From positions 1-5,991 of the forward strand of contig JAGOIS010000095.1 of NCBI GenBank assembly GCA_017995495.1: DNA of 5,991 bases, in the 5' to 3' direction. Position 1 is the first letter of the stretch, and the number at the start of each line of letters is the position of its first letter. The notes beneath the pieces are model-generated. The model saw only the letters and a list, made by a program, of their open reading frames with translations. It made no database searches and had not been told where the DNA came from. The position numbers and the translations under genes are program-made. Shown piece by piece: positions 1 to 5,486 of the stretch. This DNA comes from Candidatus Cloacimonadota bacterium (GTDB lineage: Bacteria > Cloacimonadota > Cloacimonadia > Cloacimonadales > Cloacimonadaceae).

Positions 1-636
1 GAATGGAGCGATGACGGGGTGATGGGCGCCTTCCGCTTTTTGAACCGCGTCTGGCGCCTGATCGAGTCAAATCTGGCCGCCATCAAACGCGGACTGGAAT
101 TCACAGCAGAGCTTGAGGATGTCTCCGAACCCATGCGCGGCTTGCTATACAGCTCCCACAGCACAGTGAAAAAGTGGCTGGATGACTGCCAGCACAGAAT
201 GCAATACAACACCGCCATCGCCGCTGTGATGGAGCATCTGAACCACTGCGCGGCCGTGAAGGATCCCCAAAACCTGTCTGATGACGATCTGGCAGTGTAT
301 GCCGAAGCCTGCGGGATCATTCCCCAGCTGCTCTATCCCTTCGCGCCCCACATCGCCGAAGAACTCTGGCAGATGCTGGGATTCACGGAGCTGATTCACG
401 AATCCGGACTGCCCGGTTACGAGGAAAAATACCTGGTGCGTGACCTGATCACCTACGTGGTGCAGATCAACGGCAAACTGCGCGGAAAACTGGAAGTGCC
501 GCCGGATATCGACCCGGAGGAACTGAAAAGGCAAGCCTTGGAAGTGGATAACGTGAAGCGCAGCCTCGAGGGATGGAGTGTTAAGAAAGTGATCATCATT
601 CCCGGCAAGATGGTCTCCATCGCGGCGGGAAAATAA
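1..636 (+). CDS. leuS: Leucyl-tRNA synthetase, C-terminal part (5' end outside window)
   Basis: This is the last 211 codons of a class I aminoacyl-tRNA synthetase that charges tRNA-Leu with leucine in the cytoplasm. The frame is open from base 1, so the GTG at 19 is an internal codon and not a start. The opening residues EWSDDGVMGAFRFLNRVW match the start of the LeuRS anticodon-binding helical bundle, just after the KMSKS catalytic loop, which must lie upstream. Further family marks are PFAPHIAEELW (fragment residues 113-123), VQINGKLRGKLEVP (about 154-167) and the C-terminal KKVIIIPGKMVSI (195-207), which is the small C-terminal domain contacting the tRNA elbow. The catalytic and editing domains are not visible. 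The end is intact with a TAA stop. The gene converges on the regulator gene downstream. Identification is by recognised family motifs. Confidence 0.95.
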   Translation, partial: EWSDDGVMGAFRFLNRVWRLIESNLAAIKRGLEFTAELEDVSEPMRGLLYSSHSTVKKWLDDCQHRMQYNTAIAAVMEHLNHCAAVKDPQNLSDDDLAVYAEACGIIPQLLYPFAPHIAEELWQMLGFTELIHESGLPGYEEKYLVRDLITYVVQINGKLRGKLEVPPDIDPEELKRQALEVDNVKRSLEGWSVKKVIIIPGKMVSIAAGK

Positions 637-658
637 ACCAACTGAGCAGATAGAGGAA

Positions 659-681
659 TGACCAGCGACCTCTGCTGGTCA
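659..681. terminator. Hairpin between convergent genes, possible weak bidirectional terminator
   Basis: A perfect 8-bp inverted repeat, TGACCAGC / GCTGGTCA, encloses a 7-base loop. It lies in the 93-bp gap between the stop of leuS (plus) and the stop of the response regulator (minus), where a shared terminator would be expected. There is no true U-tract: the plus strand continues GATAAAAACC, and the minus strand continues TTCCTCTA, which is only pyrimidine-rich. Position and stem support a terminator; the missing U-run argues against strong intrinsic termination. Confidence 0.4.
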
Positions 682-729
682 GATAAAAACCATTGCGGCA
701 ACTAAGGGCTGCTTACTTAAGGGATAATT

Positions 730-2076
730 TCATTCCATGGGGTACAGGCCCAGTCCCAGGGCGTGTATCCTTTTGCTGAGATTGGACTTATCCATCCCCA
801 GATCCCGCGAAGCCCGGGTCAGGTTGAAGTTGTTGGCTTGGAGTGATTGCTTAATGATCCTGGCTTCACACAGTTTCAGTTGTTCGCGCAGGGAGGCTTG
901 GCAGGCCTCGTCAAGCAGGGCATCGTCGCGCTGAGCGGCAAGATCCTGCTCCCCCAGGACGTCACCGGTGGTGAAGATCACCGCCCGCTCCACACAGTTC
1001 TTCAGTTCCCTCGCGTTCCCCAGCCACTTCCGGCTGTTCATCCAATCCAGGGCTCGGGACGATATCTCCTTGAGGGGCAAGTTGTTGCGCTGACAAAAAT
1101 CAGCCACGAAATGCCTGGCCAGGGGAGCGATGTCGGCAACGCGGTGGCGCAGGGGCGGGATGTGGATGTGGATGGTGTCAAGCCGATATAAGAGGTCTTC
1201 GCGGAAGGAGCCGTTCCTGACGGCAGCCTGCAGGTCCTGGTTGGAAGCGCTGAGGATGCGGGTGTGGGATCTGCTTACCTTTCCCCCGATCCGCTGGATC
1301 TCACCCTCGGAGAGCGCGCGGAGCAGTTTGGCCTGCACATTTTGGGGCAATTCACCTATCTCATCCAGGAAAAAGGAGGTGTTTTGGGCATATTCAAAAT
1401 AGCCCTTGTAAGAACTTACAGCTCCGGTGAAAGCTCCCTTTTCATAGCCAAATAGCTCAGCTTCAAAGAGGTCGTGGGGCACGGAGGCACAGTTGATGCT
1501 CACCAGATCATTGGTGCCAAACCTACTCAGGCGGTGGATGGCGTGGATGGCCAGTTCCTTGCCCACGCCGGTTTCGCCGGTCACCAGCACTGGGATGTCG
1601 TATTTGGCCGCCGCGCTGATGTCCTCAAAAACCTTGCGCATCTCCTCGGAAACGCCCACCATGCCGATGGCTGCCTGTTCCAGATGGCTTATCTGCCTGG
1701 CCTGCAGCAAGTTCTCGCTGAGGTTGCGGATCCGCAGCAATAGATGTTCCGGCTCGATCGGTTTTTCGATGAAATCCGCAGCCCCCTGCCGGATGGCGCG
1801 CACCACATCCGGGATATGGCCCTCCCCTGAGATCATCAGGATGGTGACCCGGGGATATTTTTCCCGCACATCCTCCAGCATGGTAAACCCGTCCCGAAGG
1901 GAGGGAAAACAGAGATCCTGCATCATGATGTCGAATTCACTGTGTTGCAAGGCCTGATGAGCACCCTCGCTGTCATATGCCAGGGCCACTTCATAGCCGT
2001 TCTGCTCCAGCAGATCGCCAACCAAACGGCAGAAGACCGCGTCGTCATCCGCCAGCAGTATCCTGATACTAGCCAT
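730..2076 (-). CDS. Sigma-54-dependent NtrC-family response regulator
   Basis: This 448-residue cytoplasmic regulator should activate sigma-54 RNA polymerase after phosphorylation by its partner kinase. The receiver domain (about 1-120) keeps the acidic pocket D10/D11, phosphoacceptor D54, S83 and K105. The AAA+ domain (about 138-370) shows Walker A GETGVGKE (167-174), the sigma-54 contact loop GAFTGA (214-219), Walker B FFLDE (235-239), the arginine-finger segment FREDLLYRLD (291-300) and the sensor II region WLGNARELKN (351-360), where the usual proline after W is leucine. A Fis-type helix-turn-helix occupies about 400-444, with recognition helix near DKSNLSKRIHALGL. Length and domain order match full-length family members. 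The ATG start is supported by GAAAGGA seven bases upstream. The gene overlaps the end of the kinase gene by 8 bp, so the two are almost certainly cotranscribed partners. The specific regulon cannot be read from sequence, so no gene symbol is given. Confidence 0.95.
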   Translation of the reverse strand: MASIRILLADDDAVFCRLVGDLLEQNGYEVALAYDSEGAHQALQHSEFDIMMQDLCFPSLRDGFTMLEDVREKYPRVTILMISGEGHIPDVVRAIRQGAADFIEKPIEPEHLLLRIRNLSENLLQARQISHLEQAAIGMVGVSEEMRKVFEDISAAAKYDIPVLVTGETGVGKELAIHAIHRLSRFGTNDLVSINCASVPHDLFEAELFGYEKGAFTGAVSSYKGYFEYAQNTSFFLDEIGELPQNVQAKLLRALSEGEIQRIGGKVSRSHTRILSASNQDLQAAVRNGSFREDLLYRLDTIHIHIPPLRHRVADIAPLARHFVADFCQRNNLPLKEISSRALDWMNSRKWLGNARELKNCVERAVIFTTGDVLGEQDLAAQRDDALLDEACQASLREQLKLCEARIIKQSLQANNFNLTRASRDLGMDKSNLSKRIHALGLGLYPME

Positions 2077-4537
2077 CAGCCATTCCTTTCAACCATAAGG
2101 TCACAACTGTCCCCACTCCCTCTTCACTCTGCACCAGGATGGTGCCGCCCATCGATTCGATGATCTTTTTGGTTTCGGGCAAGCCGATCCCGGTTCCGGA
2201 ATCCTTGGCGGTGAAAAACGGCTGCCAGATCTCGTCCAAATACTTGGCAGGGATGCCCCTGCCGCTGTCCTCCACCTCTATCATCACGCTCAGAGGCCCC
2301 TGGGGACTGGCGTGATGGGGGAATTTCTTCACACTCAGGTGGAGTATCCCACCTTCCGGCATGGCTTCCAGCGCGTTCGTGACCACGTTCGTGAACGCTT
2401 CCTCGAATCTGATCGGCTCGATCCAGGCTTCAACGGAATTAATCTCCCAACTCTTGATCAGCCTGACGTTTTCCGGGATATTCAGCCGTTCGAGGCAATG
2501 CTCCACGGAGGGGATGACGTCCTGAGGCTTGAGATCGTAATCCTTGAGCTCGGTGAATCGCTGGAAGGCATGGGTGAAGACGCGGATCTTGTCGATCTCG
2601 CTCCGGATGATTTCAGCGTGCTTTTGCTGGTTTTCAGTCAGCCCATCAGCCTGTAATGGCTTCAGGGCCAGAATTATATTGGTGATGTGCCGCCGGACGT
2701 TGTGGGAGAGCCGTCTGGCGGTTTCTGCCCAAGACAGGGTGTTGGCATGAGATTCGGCGACCGCAACCTCCGGCTGCAGGATGATCACGTATTTAACGGG
2801 AATGCTCCCGTATTTTTGAAAGTGGGCCGCATGCACGATCTGCTGCCGTCCCAGCTTCAGGGCACCATGGTATTGCCTCTTTTTGCTGCGTAAGAATTCT
2901 GCGAACAGGGTGCTTAGCCCGGGAAAGAGGTTTTGAAGCGATTTGGGATTCCCGGGCGGCAGATTCTCGTTTTCGTCCCGAACCAGGTCCAGCAGATAGT
3001 CGTTTATGTGGATGATCCTGTCACGCAGCACCATGAGGATCACTCCCTGGCTCAGATCGTTCAGCGTTTGCAGAAACAGCCTGCGGCGGCCAACGATCAC
3101 ATGCCACAGAAACAGCATAGCCAGAAGCAAGCACAAGCCGATGTACAGCAGGTTGGCCTTGATGAAACGGATGATCAGGGTGCCCGGGGGCAGGCGCTGG
3201 TAATCATAGTAACGGACTTCCGCGGCAGAGCCGATCGCGATCTTGGGGGGCTTGCCAAAACCTGTGCCAACTATGTGGACCCGCTGATAATCGTTCAGGG
3301 AGAAGGGGTTTTGCAGTTCGGCTGTGGGACGCAGATCGCTGTTCAGAACCACAAAGCGGTTGTCCCGGGTTTGGAGCAGGATCTCCTTGCGGCCATCGCT
3401 GTTGAGGTCAGCCACCCCACAAATCTGGCTGACTGGATCTTTGAACCGGTGCTGGACAACATTCAGGTCTTTGTCCAACACTATCAACGGTGAATTCAGA
3501 GCAGTTAGCAGGACAAGTTTCCTGCCGTCCTGATCGCTCATGCTGTAAATGGTGGAATCGGTGTTGCCTTCAAAATTCCCATCCAGCGACCAGGACTTTC
3601 TGGGCACGAACCTGCTGCCCGTCCAGCTCAGCCACTCGACTTTATTGGGTGTTTCAGCGTTCCCTTTGGTGGAGGAAACCGCCAGGATCTCCTTCAGGCC
3701 GTCCTGATTGATGTCATCCGAGGCCAGCAGAACCTGGCTGAGGCCTTCGTTAACCAACTCGCGGGCAAGCATTTTACCCTGCGCATTGAGAGCTATCAGC
3801 CAGGAGTGGGTATCGTCCATTCCCGCCAATTCAAGGGAGGAGTTTTTGAAGGCGACGGTGCCGCAGATCAATTCTTTGGCGCCATCGCCGTCAAAATCGT
3901 CGCAGAGGAGGGAGATGATGGATGTGTTGAGAACCAGGCGCCATTTCACCCTGCCACTGTCAAAATCGTAAACCACCAGTCCCCGGGGATTCACAGTGTA
4001 GGCATCCTGGGCAACACAGACCAGTTCGGGGTTGCCGTCGTTATCGATATCTTCAAGCAGTCTGGGGATTAGGGTGCCAAACCATTCGTAGTCAGGGCGG
4101 TCGATCAGAGTATCCGTGCGGGCTATGGCCTCGAAACTTTTTTCCATTCTGCCCAGCGTGGATTCCCAGACATAGTGGTAAGCGTTCAGGGTGGTGTGTA
4201 TCTGGTCATTGACACCCAGAAACATCCACTGCCGCTTGTCGCGGGGGTCCGTGAGCACCGCCATGCTTCTGATCTTAAGGGAATAGTTGATCTGGGAGAT
4301 CTCCTTGCCACTCTGGTCACTAACCAAGAGCATACTATGGCTTGCTGTGGGAGCCGCAGATAGCAGGTGCTCATATCCGTTTCTGCCCAGATCCGCGAAA
4401 GTCCAGGAATAGGCTGGTTCCTTTCTGAGTGTGACCTGGCCTGGGCTCAGCTCGTGGCTATTAAAACTCTGGCCGAAGCGGCAGGCTGGCATGAACAAGC
4501 ACACCACCGCCACCAAAAGTAACAGCGACTGTTTCAT
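2069..4537 (-). CDS. Membrane sensor histidine kinase with extracytoplasmic FG-GAP/VCBS-like repeat domain
   Basis: This 822-residue sensor kinase is the likely partner of the downstream NtrC-type regulator. Residues 1-19 form a signal sequence ending MPAC, a possible lipobox with C19. Residues about 40-450 form a repeat domain, probably a beta-propeller. Loops of the form DxDxDGxxE are clear at 163-171, 214-222, 275-283 and 377-385, with degenerate copies near 49, 97, 333 and 425. One membrane span lies at about 454-482, followed by a PAS-like region (about 487-590). The helical phosphotransfer region has H612 in LSHNVRRHIT, where relatives normally read HE(I/L)(K/R)NPL. The ATPase domain is intact: N-box with N717 and N721, G1 DSGRGI (757-762), F-box PFFTAK (773-778) and G2 GTGIGL (781-786). 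The ATG start is followed directly by the signal sequence and preceded by GGAGT. FG-GAP-type repeats are known to bind calcium; the actual ligand is unknown. Confidence 0.9.
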   Translation of the reverse strand: MKQSLLLLVAVVCLFMPACRFGQSFNSHELSPGQVTLRKEPAYSWTFADLGRNGYEHLLSAAPTASHSMLLVSDQSGKEISQINYSLKIRSMAVLTDPRDKRQWMFLGVNDQIHTTLNAYHYVWESTLGRMEKSFEAIARTDTLIDRPDYEWFGTLIPRLLEDIDNDGNPELVCVAQDAYTVNPRGLVVYDFDSGRVKWRLVLNTSIISLLCDDFDGDGAKELICGTVAFKNSSLELAGMDDTHSWLIALNAQGKMLARELVNEGLSQVLLASDDINQDGLKEILAVSSTKGNAETPNKVEWLSWTGSRFVPRKSWSLDGNFEGNTDSTIYSMSDQDGRKLVLLTALNSPLIVLDKDLNVVQHRFKDPVSQICGVADLNSDGRKEILLQTRDNRFVVLNSDLRPTAELQNPFSLNDYQRVHIVGTGFGKPPKIAIGSAAEVRYYDYQRLPPGTLIIRFIKANLLYIGLCLLLAMLFLWHVIVGRRRLFLQTLNDLSQGVILMVLRDRIIHINDYLLDLVRDENENLPPGNPKSLQNLFPGLSTLFAEFLRSKKRQYHGALKLGRQQIVHAAHFQKYGSIPVKYVIILQPEVAVAESHANTLSWAETARRLSHNVRRHITNIILALKPLQADGLTENQQKHAEIIRSEIDKIRVFTHAFQRFTELKDYDLKPQDVIPSVEHCLERLNIPENVRLIKSWEINSVEAWIEPIRFEEAFTNVVTNALEAMPEGGILHLSVKKFPHHASPQGPLSVMIEVEDSGRGIPAKYLDEIWQPFFTAKDSGTGIGLPETKKIIESMGGTILVQSEEGVGTVVTLWLKGMADG
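2084..2090 (-). promoter_or_regulatory. Ribosome binding site of the response regulator, inside the kinase gene
   Basis: GAAAGGA on the minus strand lies 7 bases before the ATG at 2076 and within the last codons of the kinase gene. It supports the chosen start and suggests that translation of the regulator is coupled to that of the kinase. Confidence 0.7.
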
Positions 4538-4540
4538 AAC

Positions 4541-4545
4541 ACTCC
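4541..4545 (-). promoter_or_regulatory. Ribosome binding site of the histidine kinase
   Basis: GGAGT on the minus strand lies just upstream of the ATG at 4537, with only 3 to 4 bases between. The spacing is short but usable. The start is independently supported because the signal sequence begins immediately at this codon. Confidence 0.55.
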
Positions 4546-4561
4546 AAATACATGATATCCG

Positions 4562-4588
4562 ATATTAATACCTTTACCAGGATGTCAA
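4562..4588 (-). promoter_or_regulatory. Candidate sigma-70-type promoter of the kinase-regulator operon
   Basis: On the minus strand there is a perfect -35 hexamer TTGACA (4583-4588) and a -10-like TAATAT (4562-4567, four of six consensus matches). The 15-bp spacing is shorter than the usual 16-18. Transcription would begin near 4555 and leave a leader of about 18 bases. An 11-bp odd-centred palindrome, ATATCcGATAT (4555-4565), overlaps the expected start site and could be an operator. Both assignments are pattern matches only. Confidence 0.35.
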
Positions 4589-4765
4589 GCGAAAAGTGAG
4601 GCCAATGGAGATCAATCCGTGATATATTTCCACAGGGAGATTCTGCTTGACAGCGAAGGGCTTTGGTAAAAAAGGGAATGTTGTTCCGGATGTGTTGCGA
4701 TGGTGATGAAATGGTTTTTCTCCCGTGAAATCCGGGCCATTGCAGATGCCAAGCCGAGATGAAAC

Positions 4766-4770
4766 AGGAG
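4766..4770 (+). promoter_or_regulatory. Ribosome binding site deciding the yggS start
   Basis: AGGAG lies 5 bases before the ATG at 4776. The upstream in-frame candidates, GTG at 4725 and ATG at 4746, have no comparable site, and using them would add residues that YggS proteins normally lack. Confidence 0.75.
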
Positions 4771-4775
4771 CCCTG

Positions 4776-5486
4776 ATGTCCTCAATAGCGGAAAACCTGG
4801 CCAGATTACAGGAAAATATTGCGCAAACGCTGCATCGCTGCGGCAGAACAGCCGAAGATGTGATTCTCGTGGCCGTGACCAAAACCCATCCTGTGGAAAC
4901 GGTTGACGAGGCCTTGCGTCTGGGGATTCGCCACATTGGCGAAAACAAGGTTCAGGAAGCCCTGCGCAAGATCCCGCTGTTGAGCAATCCCTATGAGGGT
5001 TTTCACTTTATCGGCCATCTGCAATCCAACAAGATCAACAACCTTCTCAGCCTGAAACCGTTATTGGTGCAGTCGGTGGACAGCCTCCACATCGCCCGCG
5101 AACTGAACAACTCCTTGGGCCGCAAGAACTTGAACCAGGACATCCTGGTTCAGGTGAACACCACTGCCGAAACCAGCAAGAGTGGTGTCAGCCTGGCCAA
5201 TGCCGAAGAGATGATCTGGCAGATCGCCGCGTTGCCCTGTCTGCGCGTCCGTGGTCTGATGACGATCGGCCTGATGAGCATCGAGGCCGAAAAGACCCGG
5301 CCTTACTTCATCCGGCTGAAGAGCCTGGCGGACAACATCGCCCGGCAGAACATCCCGGGGGTGGAGATCAAATACCTTTCCATGGGGATGAGCGACGACT
5401 TTGAGGTGGCGCTGGAGGAGGGATCCAATATGCTGCGCCTGGGTTCTGCGCTGTTTGGCCAAAGAAATTACGGAGGCGGAAATTGA
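4776..5486 (+). CDS. yggS: YggS/PLPBP-family pyridoxal-phosphate homeostasis protein
   Basis: This 236-residue cytoplasmic protein belongs to the YggS/PROSC family: single-domain, alanine-racemase-like TIM barrels that bind PLP and help balance vitamin B6 vitamers and some amino acid pools, with no established catalytic turnover. The PLP lysine is K36 in LVAVTKTHP. Other family segments are HIGENKVQE (53-61), FIGHLQSNK (78-86), VQVNTTAETSKSG (125-137), RGLMTIGLMS, and the phosphate-binding end SMGMSDDFEVALEEGSNMLR followed by LGSALFG. Length matches the family (about 220-240 residues). The stop overlaps the TTG start of the PlsY-like gene by 4 bp, so the two form a translationally linked pair. 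The promoter probably lies in the 238-bp gap shared with the divergent kinase gene, but I see only a weak candidate there: TTGACA at 4647-4652 without a good -10 at proper spacing. Confidence 0.95.
   Translation: MSSIAENLARLQENIAQTLHRCGRTAEDVILVAVTKTHPVETVDEALRLGIRHIGENKVQEALRKIPLLSNPYEGFHFIGHLQSNKINNLLSLKPLLVQSVDSLHIARELNNSLGRKNLNQDILVQVNTTAETSKSGVSLANAEEMIWQIAALPCLRVRGLMTIGLMSIEAEKTRPYFIRLKSLADNIARQNIPGVEIKYLSMGMSDDFEVALEEGSNMLRLGSALFGQRNYGGGN
5472..5476 (+). promoter_or_regulatory. Ribosome binding site deciding the TTG start of the PlsY-like gene
   Basis: GGAGG, a near-perfect Shine-Dalgarno, lies inside the last codons of yggS and 6 bases before the TTG at 5483. It is the main reason for choosing this rare start codon over the next in-frame ATG (5498), which would cut into the first membrane helix. 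Confidence 0.75.

Noticed and set aside
637..729. tRNA or small RNA gene in the convergent gap
   Set aside because: The 93 bp show only the 8-bp hairpin; there is no cloverleaf or promoter pattern.
1493..1957. 154-codon plus-strand open frame opposite the response regulator
   Set aside because: It is antisense to the conserved receiver and AAA+ domains and has a low-complexity, serine-rich composition typical of a shadow frame.
2933..3493. 186-codon plus-strand open frame opposite the kinase gene
   Set aside because: It lies wholly antisense to a kinase region with clear repeat motifs, has no good ribosome site and encodes no recognisable domain; it reflects codon bias on the other strand.
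4589..4605. Minus-strand TTGGCCTCACTTTTCGC as a sigma-54 promoter for the kinase operon
   Set aside because: The GG and GC elements are 11 bases apart, not the required 10, and the -12 element is imperfect; it is probably coincidental.
4722..4736. CCCG/CGGG hairpin upstream of yggS as a leader structure or riboswitch
   Set aside because: The stem has only 4 bp and no conserved riboswitch features are visible.
4574..4948. 124-codon minus-strand frame taken as an intact gene
   Set aside because: Its first half is antisense to the conserved yggS N-terminus, including the PLP lysine region. Only the intergenic tail is considered, as a possible remnant.
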